DNA of 15,915 bases, taken from contig JABFSY010000359.1 of NCBI GenBank assembly GCA_013140395.1, forward strand, positions 1 through 15,915, given 5' to 3'. The notes under the pieces were generated by a model. The model searched no databases. It saw only the letters and a program-made list of their open reading frames with translations, and was not told the DNA's origin. Both the position numbers and the translations under genes were made by a program. This DNA is from Cyclobacteriaceae bacterium (lineage in GTDB: Bacteria > Bacteroidota > Bacteroidia > Cytophagales > Cyclobacteriaceae). Within the stretch, counting starts at the first letter, position 1. Every line of letters starts with the position of its first letter. Shown piece by piece: positions 1 to 9,081 of the stretch.

Positions 1-3000
1 GTACAAACCGGTGGAGCTGTTACTGTTGACGGAGGAGGTCCTGGCGGAACAGGTTTAGATTACTATGTATTTAGCTTAACCTATCCAGGCAATGTATTCC
101 AAATGTCTGGCGGAACGTTAACTGTGAGAGGTTCGCGTGCAGGTACGGCAGGCACCCGGGGCGGAATTTTTATTAATAGCGATCCCGCCAACGTAAGCGT
201 TACAGGCGGCACTATCATTGCAGAAATCAGTAATGGTAATCCTTATGTAGTAACTTCACGTGCTCCATTTTGGAACTTAACGCTTCGGAATACTTTTGAC
301 GCCACATTGCGCGATATAGATTTGCTTGGCGGAACAAGCGGACCGGCTGGAGGTGGTGCAAGTGAAATCACGTTGGCCGCACAAAATTTAGTAGTGAAGG
401 GCGGGCTTACAATTGAGTCATTTGTCAGACTTGACCACAATGGTAGGAACCTTAACATTGCCGGAAACCTTACCATCAATTTAAATGGAGATTTGATCTT
501 CGATCAAGTATTGGCCAATGGAAGAAGAAATACAACCACTTTAGATGGTACTGATAATTCCACTCTTTCATTCTTGAACCGTGTAGATGGAAATGGCGAA
601 CAGCGTTTTTGGAATTTAACCATTAACAAGCCTGCAGATAAAATAGTTAGCCTTGCGTCTGGGAAAACAGACTTAACAGGAAGCAACAACAATTTATTAA
701 GAATTGACGGGACATCATTTAGACTTTTTTCAGGCACTTTGGATCAAGGACTCCATAGTGTAAGAATGTTTTGTGATTCAGTTCTGAATTACCAAACGGT
801 AGGTGTATTTAATGGAGCTACAACTGCTGATGGTCCGGTAGCGAATGACCGTAACGATATGATTAAATTTAGAGATGACAATACACCGACTACGCTGGTC
901 ACAACTAGTAATGCTATTTTCGGTGTTGTCCGGTTAAACAGTGGAGACGACCCAATCCTGCTGAGTAGTAATTTAAGAATTCAATTCCTGCAATATCTCT
1001 ATGGAAAAATCAATTTAGGCACCTACCGATTGACGATAGACCAGATGGTGGGTGCATTAACAGGTGCTGCCTTGCCACCTAATGATAATCAAGCCGACTC
1101 GCTTGGGTTACAACTGAGAAGATTTAGTGTCGAAGACATGTTAGCGACATCTGGAAATTCCTCTGATGGAGGGCTTGCGCTTCGAATTTTTGCCAACGGG
1201 AACTATCGATTCCCATTAGGTATTGGAACAACAGCAAATGATGCCGCCAATACTTCAGGAACAGATAAGTACACGCCTGCGCTTGCAACCATAAGCGGTT
1301 TTGCCGATGATGGTTATATTATCATCAACCCAGTAAACCAGGTACTACAGACCACTAATTTGTCTGGTGGGCCTGATATTCTCAATTATTATTGGCGCGT
1401 ACGTTTTGAAGGCTTCACTACACTGCCAACGGTTAAGTACCAATTTACCTATGCTCAAAGTGATGTAGGAGGTACAGAAACCAACTATCTACCGGGTAAA
1501 GTTTTAGACATAAACCCCTTTACTCGATCATCCGAAGCAGCCAGTGTGAATACAACCGGAAATATCATCCATTTTGATGGCACAGGCACTGGATTTACGT
1601 TAGAACAAGCCAACTATACCGCAGGGGCAGCCGCCAGATTTACAGGTGCCCCAGAAGTTTATTATAGCCGGGGTTTTGGAGATGCTGCCGGCAGAGCTTG
1701 GACCAATGTTAACAACTGGACATTAGGTGCAAACGGAGCTTTTGGCGTCCATGATTCACGACAAGCAGCAGCAACAGATTTCCCACAGGCAGGTGATATT
1801 GCCATTGTTGGGTTTGTACCCTTTGGCGATCCCGCTGGCAACAACGGCCGGCCACATGGCGTAGCAATTAATAACAATGTCACTGTCGCAGAGCTTCGCT
1901 TTGAGCAAATGAAAGATATCTCAAACAATCCAACCGCTAGAATTTATGCTTTTAACTTTCAATTCAGGCCAACGGTTTGTATCAATAACTTAGGTACGCA
2001 AGGCCAACTGTTGGGAGCCAAAGTTGCTGGTGAAGGAATGTTTTGGATTCGAAGCACGGGTGGCAATTTATCCGATCCCACATTTGCTGGAGTAGATCTT
2101 GGAGCATTCAATCTTCAAGATTCATCGTACGTGGTATATGAGAATACGTTAGCGGCAGCTACTTATGTCAACACCCCTGCTTCATTTCCTAATCTGCTGA
2201 TGGCAACCGATGGTTGGGGTGCGGCCGATAAGTCTTCCACTATACCCAATAACATCACTGTTAATGGTGACTTAGAATTACTGGGTGACATCAACTTGGT
2301 TTTAAATACCGGGGCAACTGGAAATATAACCGTGAACAGAAACTTACGGTTTTACAGGTCAAATGCCAACGGAAACGACAGCGGTGGTGGTGGTGAACTT
2401 CGATTTGGAAATGTAGGTACGGCCAGAACGGTGACGGTATTGGGTAACTTGATTTTAGGAAATGGCTTTGATGCAATCGTTCGGGTATTGACCCCTGGAG
2501 TAACTCCGCTTAACCATACTTTCAATCTGTCTGGTAACTTCATACAAAACACAACAGCCGCAAATGGATTTAAAGCAGGAACGCTTTCAACACAGGATAG
2601 AATAAATGTTAATCTATTGGGCAACACTTCCATGACGATGACCAATGCAGGGGGTGATGCACCACAGTTTTATTCTTTGACTGTCAACAAGGGAACTTCA
2701 ACCGCTACGTTGGCCACTATCAACGCAAACATTACCATCAATGGGCCTACTAATCTTGCAACCAAATCACTAACACTTTCTAACGGTCTGTTGCGTTTGA
2801 ATAATAGTTCGATAGCTATCACGCTGTCAAGCGGTGGAGGAAATTTCCCGATACCCGGAACCGCAGGTCTTGAAGTTTCTGCCGGCACTGTCTCTCTTAC
2901 AGGATCCGATACTGGATTATTGTTAGATGGTTTGTTGCGCGTGAGTGGCGGAACTGTCAACATCGATGATGCCGTAGGTAATGGAAACAACTTCATTGAA

Positions 3001-6000
3001 TACTCAGCATCTGGCAATGCCATTATTGAGGTGAGCGCTGGGTCACTCACAGTGGGTTCACAGATTAGAAGAAGCTTGACTAGCACGGCTGGCATTTTAA
3101 ATTACAGACAAACCGGTGGGTCGGTAACAGTTGGCAGGAGGGCGGCACCCACTACCAACCGCGGTGTTTTTGAAGTGGTTAATGCAGGCAGCGAATTTGT
3201 TCACTCCGGTGGAGCCACATTGACTATAGTGAGGGGCATCAATAGTCCTACTGTGCCGTCTATTCTTATTTCTCCTCAAACTCCAGCTGTTTTGAATTCA
3301 ACATCCAATATCATAATTGGTTCTGCGAATACACCAGCGGGAGTTAACGGGCAAAACATTGGGATCACCACCAATAGTAGTCTAGGAAATATAACCATTG
3401 ACAACAGTAGCGGTAATGCGCCAAGGGCTTTGATTTACTCGTTGCCGCTACTGGTAGATGGAACCTTTACCATTGGTAATGGGACAACATTTAACGCTCA
3501 AAGCCTCGGGTTAGAATTAAAGGGTGATATGGTAGTAAACGGAACTTTTCTACCTACCGGAAACACTACTACTTTCTCTGCTGCTGGGGCACAAAGCCTC
3601 TCTGGAACAGGTGCAAAAAACTTCTTCAATTTAACGAAGAACAATACCGGCACTTTAGGCCTTACCACAGTCATAAATGTTAGCAATGATTTGCGTGTTG
3701 AACAAGGTGTGCTTGCCGATAATGGCAATGCTATAAACTTACAAGGTAATGCCTATTTTGGTACGGCACCTGCTACCAGTGGAACCCACACTAGTTCAGG
3801 AGGCGGAAACGGCCTTGTTTTTATGGGCTCGGGGCAGCAACAACTGTTTGGATTACGAACAGACGGAGTAGCTGATTTAGGAACAGTTACAATCGATAAC
3901 CTGAGTGGTGTAATCATCCCTGACAATTCCGATAAACTCACGTTGAACACGGGGCTAAGGCTATCAAGAGGTGTCTTTGATATCGGAGGATCTCTCCTCA
4001 CATTAGGCATAAACACTGCCATTGAAGAAGTCAATACTTTCTCTGCGAATAACATGATACAGACCAATAGTTCGTTCACTGACAATGGTGTGAAAAAGGT
4101 ATTCCCGGCATTGAGCACAACTAGCTTTATATTCCCAGTAGGTCAAGCCCTTTACACACCTGCGACTTTCGATTTTGCAGATCTTGGCCCCGGCTCTGGA
4201 ACTGGAACTACTTCTCCTAGTATAACAGTTCGCCCTGCCAACGAGCGGCAGCCAATCATTCAAGAAGATATAGAATCTGGGCTCTGTATTGCTCAAATTA
4301 ATGATCAAAACAATGTGCTGCAGTACCACTGGATCATTACCGCTGAAAATGCTACAAATCTTGAATCTAACGTAGTGTTGCAATACCAGCAAAGCTTAGT
4401 TGCGCTGGCGAATGGATTAACCGAGGCTGATTATATTGCTGCAAGAATCAGAACGGGTGATGCCACTGTATTCAAGTTTCCAGATGCAGCGGCTGTGGAT
4501 GAACTGAATAATCGAATTAATTTCTCTTTTAACAATGTATCAACCGCAGAAATTTCGGGCGAATACCTGGCGGGCGTAGATTGTGCCATACCCAACAACA
4601 TTATTACATATGTTACAAAAGGGGGAGGTGTAGGAAATGGAGATGTGACTAGTTCATCCATTTATGTTGGCGACCCTTCTCCTTTAACCCTTTCGGGATC
4701 CATTATTAGAGTATCAGCTGGTGACGTTGTCACCATTCCTGGCACAACCGACAATGTTATACTCTATCGGGCAGAAATAAATGGTACGCTCGATATCAAG
4801 AGTGGATCCATTGGTCACCGACTTGGAACAGTGACCGGAACAGGAACCTTAAGCTTTGAAGTAAATGCCCCTGATGTTAGTGCTGTATTTCCTGCTGGTT
4901 TTTACACCGATTTCTTGAGTTGCTCTGGTGGCGGCCTTCAGTATTCTGGCAATACAAACTATGAAGTGCTTGGGGGAATTACTTCGTTACGTAGACTAAC
5001 ATTGGCAGGTACCGGAAATAGAATTCTTGGCAACAATGATATTCTGATTTGTGAAGACCTTACAATTAACGGTTCATCATTCCAAAATACAAATAATCGA
5101 AACATAACGATCCAAAGAGATGCTTTAGTGAATGGTGGCTCCTTCTTAACTGGCGGTGGTACGGTATTGGTGGATCGTGATTTAAATGTTGTAGGCGGTA
5201 CTTTTGATGGCCAAAGTACTGGAAACAAAACAGTGGGGAGAGATCTAGTGGTTTCTTCAGGAAGTTTCACAGCGGGAAGCGGTGGTAACTTGACAATACT
5301 GCGAAATCTAAATTATACGGGAGGTGCATTTAGTGGCGGTACAAGCGCGCATCGTACCATTTTCCAAGGCGCGGTTGCGCAGAGCACGAGTGGCAATTTT
5401 TCTCTCAATCAGTTAGAAATAAACAATGGACTTGGCCTAACACTCGGAGGTAGTGTTACTATCAATAGTGAATTAGTTCTTACCAATGGAAATATTACGC
5501 CAGGTGCCACCACTTTTTTGATTGGGTCAAGCGCTTTGAGTACGCCTGCTGAAGGAAGGGCAAATTCATTTGTTAACGGAAAATTGTTTAAAGCACTTGG
5601 TGCAGGAGGGGCGCCCACCTCTGCCAACACATTTACCTTCCCAATTGGAAGTGGCTCTCGCTGGAGATCCGGTTCTGTGAGTGTAGCCAGTGGAACCGCA
5701 GCCACGTGGGATATGCAATATATAATTGGAAATGCAGATGCCTTGGAGGCCTCGATAACTAATATGACACCCATTGCTCCGGTTGTTCGCCTATCTACAA
5801 TTGAATATTGGAAAGTCTCCGATGGTTCTGTAGCAGCAACAGGAAGGACAGCTACGATAGGATTAAGCTGGGGCATCGAGAGCGATGTGAGCACATCGAA
5901 CGTAGAACGTCAAGATTTACGTGTAATGCAATGGGTAGGCGCGCCTACGAACCAATGGCAAAATAGAGGAGGTGTGAACTTCAGTGGAGGTAATACACAA

Positions 6001-6642
6001 AGTCGAGGTACTTTTAACGCATCATCAACCATATCCTTTAGCGAACAGATTGTGACGTTGGGATCAGTAGATACTCAAAATCCTTTACCTGTCGAACTTG
6101 TAAAATTTGAAGGCAGGATTGACGGATCGATTGCAAGCTTGAATTGGAAGACCGCCTCAGAAATAAATAACGATTATTTTGAGATACAACGATCGCCAGA
6201 CGGGTTGGAATTTGTTGAAGTAGGAAAAGTGAATGGAAACGGAACAACCAATTTGCCTTCCGAGTATTTTTTCGAGGATAGGAACTTGTTGAAAGGCAAT
6301 AATTACTATCGTTTGAAGCAATTCGATTTTGATGGAAAATCGTCTTATAGCGATGTGATCGTGTTGGATTACGATGGTACCACACCATTGAACATATTCT
6401 TGTATCCCAATCCAACCAACACTCAGAATGTTAACCTGGAGTTAATCAATCCTACCTCGGAGAATGTGAGCATTCGAATTTTGGATATCATTGGGCGGCC
6501 ATCGTTTCAGGCAATAGTAAAGGCTGAAGAAATAGAATCGAATATTTCTTTAAAGACCGAGGAACTGAAGTCGGGCGTATATGTGGTGGAGGTGACACAA
6601 GGCACACAACGGGTGACCAAGCGATTGGTAATTCAAAATTAA
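1..6642 (+). CDS. Giant beta-rich surface/secreted protein with T9SS C-terminal sorting domain (5' end outside window)
   Basis: The frame is open from base 1 (no stop, no convincing start), so the N-terminus and signal peptide lie upstream. At least 2213 residues are present and the TAA stop is at 6640-6642. The sequence is rich in Gly, Asn, Thr and Ser, with alternating hydrophobic residues and recurring 'NLTI-N...L.V.NG.L.L.NG' phrases, as expected of parallel beta-helix or stacked beta-strand proteins. A block of 20-22-residue rungs lies at 5041-5340. From 6085 a 'NPLPVEL' Fn3-like module begins, with SEINNDYFEIQRS and NNYYRLKQFDFDG motifs, as often precedes Bacteroidota sorting domains. 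From about 6385 the T9SS type A sorting domain follows (FLYPNPT, then RILDIIGR, then SGVYVVEV, ending KRLVIQN). By family knowledge such proteins cross the outer membrane by type IX secretion and are anchored to or released from the cell surface. An adhesin or matrix role is inference; no enzyme domain is visible. The final hairpin suggests it ends its transcription unit. Confidence 0.93.
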   Translation, partial: VQTGGAVTVDGGGPGGTGLDYYVFSLTYPGNVFQMSGGTLTVRGSRAGTAGTRGGIFINSDPANVSVTGGTIIAEISNGNPYVVTSRAPFWNLTLRNTFDATLRDIDLLGGTSGPAGGGASEITLAAQNLVVKGGLTIESFVRLDHNGRNLNIAGNLTINLNGDLIFDQVLANGRRNTTTLDGTDNSTLSFLNRVDGNGEQRFWNLTINKPADKIVSLASGKTDLTGSNNNLLRIDGTSFRLFSGTLDQGLHSVRMFCDSVLNYQTVGVFNGATTADGPVANDRNDMIKFRDDNTPTTLVTTSNAIFGVVRLNSGDDPILLSSNLRIQFLQYLYGKINLGTYRLTIDQMVGALTGAALPPNDNQADSLGLQLRRFSVEDMLATSGNSSDGGLALRIFANGNYRFPLGIGTTANDAANTSGTDKYTPALATISGFADDGYIIINPVNQVLQTTNLSGGPDILNYYWRVRFEGFTTLPTVKYQFTYAQSDVGGTETNYLPGKVLDINPFTRSSEAASVNTTGNIIHFDGTGTGFTLEQANYTAGAAARFTGAPEVYYSRGFGDAAGRAWTNVNNWTLGANGAFGVHDSRQAAATDFPQAGDIAIVGFVPFGDPAGNNGRPHGVAINNNVTVAELRFEQMKDISNNPTARIYAFNFQFRPTVCINNLGTQGQLLGAKVAGEGMFWIRSTGGNLSDPTFAGVDLGAFNLQDSSYVVYENTLAAATYVNTPASFPNLLMATDGWGAADKSSTIPNNITVNGDLELLGDINLVLNTGATGNITVNRNLRFYRSNANGNDSGGGGELRFGNVGTARTVTVLGNLILGNGFDAIVRVLTPGVTPLNHTFNLSGNFIQNTTAANGFKAGTLSTQDRINVNLLGNTSMTMTNAGGDAPQFYSLTVNKGTSTATLATINANITINGPTNLATKSLTLSNGLLRLNNSSIAITLSSGGGNFPIPGTAGLEVSAGTVSLTGSDTGLLLDGLLRVSGGTVNIDDAVGNGNNFIEYSASGNAIIEVSAGSLTVGSQIRRSLTSTAGILNYRQTGGSVTVGRRAAPTTNRGVFEVVNAGSEFVHSGGATLTIVRGINSPTVPSILISPQTPAVLNSTSNIIIGSANTPAGVNGQNIGITTNSSLGNITIDNSSGNAPRALIYSLPLLVDGTFTIGNGTTFNAQSLGLELKGDMVVNGTFLPTGNTTTFSAAGAQSLSGTGAKNFFNLTKNNTGTLGLTTVINVSNDLRVEQGVLADNGNAINLQGNAYFGTAPATSGTHTSSGGGNGLVFMGSGQQQLFGLRTDGVADLGTVTIDNLSGVIIPDNSDKLTLNTGLRLSRGVFDIGGSLLTLGINTAIEEVNTFSANNMIQTNSSFTDNGVKKVFPALSTTSFIFPVGQALYTPATFDFADLGPGSGTGTTSPSITVRPANERQPIIQEDIESGLCIAQINDQNNVLQYHWIITAENATNLESNVVLQYQQSLVALANGLTEADYIAARIRTGDATVFKFPDAAAVDELNNRINFSFNNVSTAEISGEYLAGVDCAIPNNIITYVTKGGGVGNGDVTSSSIYVGDPSPLTLSGSIIRVSAGDVVTIPGTTDNVILYRAEINGTLDIKSGSIGHRLGTVTGTGTLSFEVNAPDVSAVFPAGFYTDFLSCSGGGLQYSGNTNYEVLGGITSLRRLTLAGTGNRILGNNDILICEDLTINGSSFQNTNNRNITIQRDALVNGGSFLTGGGTVLVDRDLNVVGGTFDGQSTGNKTVGRDLVVSSGSFTAGSGGNLTILRNLNYTGGAFSGGTSAHRTIFQGAVAQSTSGNFSLNQLEINNGLGLTLGGSVTINSELVLTNGNITPGATTFLIGSSALSTPAEGRANSFVNGKLFKALGAGGAPTSANTFTFPIGSGSRWRSGSVSVASGTAATWDMQYIIGNADALEASITNMTPIAPVVRLSTIEYWKVSDGSVAATGRTATIGLSWGIESDVSTSNVERQDLRVMQWVGAPTNQWQNRGGVNFSGGNTQSRGTFNASSTISFSEQIVTLGSVDTQNPLPVELVKFEGRIDGSIASLNWKTASEINNDYFEIQRSPDGLEFVEVGKVNGNGTTNLPSEYFFEDRNLLKGNNYYRLKQFDFDGKSSYSDVIVLDYDGTTPLNIFLYPNPTNTQNVNLELINPTSENVSIRILDIIGRPSFQAIVKAEEIESNISLKTEELKSGVYVVEVTQGTQRVTKRLVIQN
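5041..5340 (+). repeat. Five tandem diverged 20-22-residue beta-helix rungs within the giant surface protein
   Basis: The translated segment breaks into successive units such as ITIQRDALVNGGSFLTGGGT, VLVDRDLNVVGGTFDGQST and TVGRDLVVSSGSFTAGS, flanked by weaker copies starting ILICEDLTINGSSF and TILRNLNYTGGAF. The shared pattern is hydrophobic-x-hydrophobic-x-R-D/N-L-x-V-x-G-G-S/T-F-x-x-G. The period is close to 60 bp, but the DNA copies are diverged, so this is protein-level rather than recent DNA-level repetition. The period fits one turn of a right-handed parallel beta-helix. Confidence 0.75.
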
Positions 6643-6666
6643 GTAGCAACAAGAAGTTGTGAAAAT

Positions 6667-6698
6667 AGGCGAGCCGTGATGCTCGCCTGTTTTGTTTT
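6667..6698. terminator. Bidirectional intrinsic terminator between the surface protein and the YkvI-like gene
   Basis: A perfect 8-bp stem (aggcgagc / gctcgcct, 6667-6674 and 6681-6688) encloses a 6-base loop. On the + strand it is followed by gttttgttttg, and on the - strand by atttt. It sits 24 bp after the + strand stop and 18 bp beyond the - strand stop at 6707, so it can serve both convergent genes. Confidence 0.8.
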
Positions 6699-6706
6699 GT
6701 AGTAGA

Positions 6707-7834
6707 TCAGTTTGATTTCGATGTCAATAGTCTTTTTGAATAGTAAAGAAGCGGCACCCCATAAACAGCGATCATGGCATAGGCCATCATTTCATACCCT
6801 TTGGCCACCAAGTCAATGATGCCCACTTGTGCTAGTAAGAGTGACGCGACTAATGCGACAGTAGAAATGTAAGCCTTGTGAATTTTCTGCATGGGCTGGG
6901 CACTTCGCTCCATCACTTCATTTTCTATGCGATGGATAAACGCGTGAATCATGCCGGTAGCTGTTTCAACTAATGTCCAACCCACCACGATGCCAAAGAT
7001 GACGATCATGATGGTGTGAAAAGGCTCCAGCATTTTAAGCCAAGGGACTGTAGAAGCCAGCACGTCTTGATTTGGATAGTAGGATAACAAAGCAAAGTAG
7101 GTGAGGAACCATGGGATCGTCATCAACGCACCCGAAATAAATCCTGCTGCTATACTTTCTTTTCGAGAGCGAATGTTTCGATAGGTAAAGAACGAAGCAG
7201 GATAAACAGCTAAGTTATAACCAACATACAGTATTCCGGTCCAAACAAGCAGGCCGAAGTGTGGCGCATCAGGCAGAAAGCTGGTATCCCAGTTGGAAAA
7301 GACTGCTGCAATGGCAGAACCCCTGGTGGCAAAAACAGCGATAGAAAAAATGATGTAGGCACTGAAGAGAGCAATCGTTCCAATCGTTTCCAGTTTGGTG
7401 ATCACCTCATCTCCTTTGTAGTTAAGAAATCCAACCAATACCACAATTAACATCACACCCACCCATTGATTAAAGCCCAGTGTGTTGTTTAATATTTCTC
7501 CTGCAGCTGCTGCCATCACTGCGATGATCAAAATCGCCAATAACAAGTAAGCGATTTCGTAGGCAACCCATCCTCTGCCAATCATCTTTTTTAGCAGCGA
7601 CTTGTAATCATATACTTCCCATTGGCGGCAAGCCTCCATGGAAAGGATGGAAATCAACGAGAATCCTAAAAAGATGGCGAGACCACTAATCCAACCGCTA
7701 GCTCCAAACTTTCCTCCATATTCTACAATCTCACGACCTGTGGCATAGCCACCGCCAATCAAAACGGATTGTAAAATGATACCGGGCAGCAGGATGCGTT
7801 TGATCCGAGAAGCAGGTTGTTGAAGATTTTTCAT
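6707..7834 (-). CDS. YkvI-family polytopic membrane protein (LeuT-fold-like transporter relative, substrate unknown)
   Basis: A hydrophobic protein of 375 residues with about ten predicted membrane segments. The first contains GGGYATGREIVEYGGKFG, the glycine-rich opening I recognise from the YkvI-like family (COG3814), which is distantly related to amino-acid/cation symporters with a broken first helix. No substrate is established. I start it at the ATG at 7834 (MKNLQQPAS) rather than the TTG at 7873, which would overlap the stop of the upstream gene. With the ATG, the spacing to that gene is 31 bp. It is co-directional with and downstream of the two ada-like genes and is probably cotranscribed with them. 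Whether it functions in the alkylation response is not shown by the sequence. The C-terminus is short and basic (YYSKRLLTSKSN). The terminator at 6667-6688 follows. Confidence 0.75.
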   Translation of the reverse strand: MKNLQQPASRIKRILLPGIILQSVLIGGGYATGREIVEYGGKFGASGWISGLAIFLGFSLISILSMEACRQWEVYDYKSLLKKMIGRGWVAYEIAYLLLAILIIAVMAAAAGEILNNTLGFNQWVGVMLIVVLVGFLNYKGDEVITKLETIGTIALFSAYIIFSIAVFATRGSAIAAVFSNWDTSFLPDAPHFGLLVWTGILYVGYNLAVYPASFFTYRNIRSRKESIAAGFISGALMTIPWFLTYFALLSYYPNQDVLASTVPWLKMLEPFHTIMIVIFGIVVGWTLVETATGMIHAFIHRIENEVMERSAQPMQKIHKAYISTVALVASLLLAQVGIIDLVAKGYEMMAYAMIAVYGVPLLYYSKRLLTSKSN

Positions 7835-7865
7835 AGTAAGATGAATCGTCTTCAAGATAGGAAGA

Positions 7866-8726
7866 TTAGTCAATCTTGCCTTTGCTCATTTTTGCCATCT
7901 CCCAGCCAACGATACTTTTCTTGCGGGTAGCATTCCAGCGATACTCTCCAAGAATTCCGTCCTTTCGAATAACGCGATGGCAGGGAATTAGATACGCGAT
8001 GTGATTAGAGCCAACAGCAGAACCCACTGCTTGCAGGGCTTTTGGATTTTGTATTTTCTCGGCTATCCGTTGATAGGTGGTTACGCTCCCGATAGGCAAT
8101 CTCAATAGTGCCTCCCATACTTTCACTTGAAAGTTGGTGCCCTTGACAAACACGTGTAATTTTTTCGATGGAGATTTTTTGCCAAAAATAGAATCGATGA
8201 AACTGGCCGTTAGTTCTTGGTCATGATGAAAAATGGAATGATCCCAATGTTCTTTCATTTTTTCAAGTTCGTAGTTGGGATCTTTATCGGTAGTGATAAA
8301 AGACATCCAGCAAACGCCTCGTTCGGTAACACCAAGTAGAGCAAGACCAAAGGGGGTTTCGTGGAAACCATACTCTATTCGTATGCCCGCACCACGCTGT
8401 TTGTACTCCTGCGGTGTAACGGCCTCCAATGTGGTAAACAAATCGTATACACGCGACTGACTCGAAAGCCCAGCTGCTTCTGCTGCATCGACTAGATTTT
8501 TGGTTTGCGCTAATTTGCTTTTTAGAAAATCAACTGTCAGGAATTGGAGAAAGCGTTTCGGGCTTATCCCCGCCCACTCCGTAAAGATTCGTTGAAAATG
8601 AAATGGAGAGAGGTGTACTTTTTCCGCCACCTCGTCCAACTCTGGCTGGCGTTGAAAGTTTTTCTCCAGGTATTGAATGGCCTGCTCTATTCGCAGGTAA
8701 TTGATTTTGTCTTCGATCACCATCAT
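7866..8726 (-). CDS. Ada-like AraC-type HTH / methylated-DNA-[protein]-cysteine S-methyltransferase
   Basis: A 286-residue protein counted from the ATG at 8726 (MMVIEDKINY); the frame also runs up to a TTG at 8780. Domains in order: an AraC-type helix-turn-helix at about residues 10-105 (ELDEVAEKVHLSPFHFQRIF, then SPKRFLQF, then PQEYK), a ferredoxin-like methyltransferase N-subdomain, and the C-terminal MGMT domain with NFQVKVWEALLRLPIGSVTTY, the Asn hinge GSNHIAYLIPCHRV with the methyl-acceptor Cys, and EYRWNATRKK. This is Ada without its N-terminal zinc domain, which is encoded by the gene just upstream, 22 bp away in another frame. By family knowledge the Cys in PCHRV irreversibly accepts methyl groups from O6-methylguanine or O4-methylthymine, while the HTH part binds promoter DNA. 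Two-domain HTH-MGMT proteins of this kind are common, so this is not a degraded gene. Confidence 0.9.
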   Translation of the reverse strand: MMVIEDKINYLRIEQAIQYLEKNFQRQPELDEVAEKVHLSPFHFQRIFTEWAGISPKRFLQFLTVDFLKSKLAQTKNLVDAAEAAGLSSQSRVYDLFTTLEAVTPQEYKQRGAGIRIEYGFHETPFGLALLGVTERGVCWMSFITTDKDPNYELEKMKEHWDHSIFHHDQELTASFIDSIFGKKSPSKKLHVFVKGTNFQVKVWEALLRLPIGSVTTYQRIAEKIQNPKALQAVGSAVGSNHIAYLIPCHRVIRKDGILGEYRWNATRKKSIVGWEMAKMSKGKID

Positions 8727-8748
8727 AAAGATATTGTTTTTTGATAGA

Positions 8749-9081
8749 TCAAATTTGGTGTTTCGGTCTTTCGAATTCAACCCGCTTCTTGCGGAATTTC
8801 CATTGCAAATACGCAGTTTTCATACAATGCCCACATGGTCGGTAACCTAAATGGATCGCCTCTTTTTGACTTCCAAAGAATACACGATTCATTTTTTTCA
8901 TCCGTTTGCCCGAACGACAGTCGAGCGAACCATAGATTTTAAGCTTCTTGTTGCCTGCTAAGATTATTTTTTTACTTTTTAAGAGCCTGGCCAACTCACT
9001 CGTTGTTAGTTTTTCATGTGCAATCATATACAAATGAGAAAGATACGTTTCGTCCCATCGGGTCAATGTCAAATCAATCAT
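8749..9081 (-). CDS. Stand-alone Ada-type metal-binding domain protein (putative methylphosphotriester sensor)
   Basis: A 110-residue protein from the ATG at 9081. The region KIYGSLDCRSGKRM, followed by NRVFFGSQKEAIHLGYRPCGHC, aligns with the Ada N-terminal zinc domain (E. coli Ada Cys38, Cys42, Cys69, Cys72). C55 matches the methyl-accepting Cys38, and C83 and C86 match Cys69 and Cys72. The Cys42 position is Lys59, and three residues are deleted after it, so only three cysteines exist in the whole protein. About 40 residues precede the domain and a basic tail follows. I recall similar short 'Ada metal-binding domain' proteins in Bacteroidota with the same KSGKRM-like variant, so the change looks family-wide rather than a local mutation. 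It is the first gene of the presumed unit with the HTH-MGMT gene and faces the alkA-like gene across a 99-bp gap. A sensing role is inference. Confidence 0.8.
   Translation of the reverse strand: MIDLTLTRWDETYLSHLYMIAHEKLTTSELARLLKSKKIILAGNKKLKIYGSLDCRSGKRMKKMNRVFFGSQKEAIHLGYRPCGHCMKTAYLQWKFRKKRVEFERPKHQI

Noticed and set aside
2670..3095. Open frame of 141 codons on the - strand inside the giant surface protein gene, and other - strand frames across 243-6415
   Set aside because: These are shadows of the biased codon use of the + strand gene. The products have no recognisable domains, start context or neighbouring regulatory signals.
8727..8780. N-terminal extension of the HTH-MGMT protein from the TTG at 8780
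   Set aside because: It would overlap the upstream gene by 32 bp and adds 18 unconserved residues before tandem ATGs at 8726 and 8723. The ATG start fits the family better, though the open frame is noted as relevant to the split-Ada idea.
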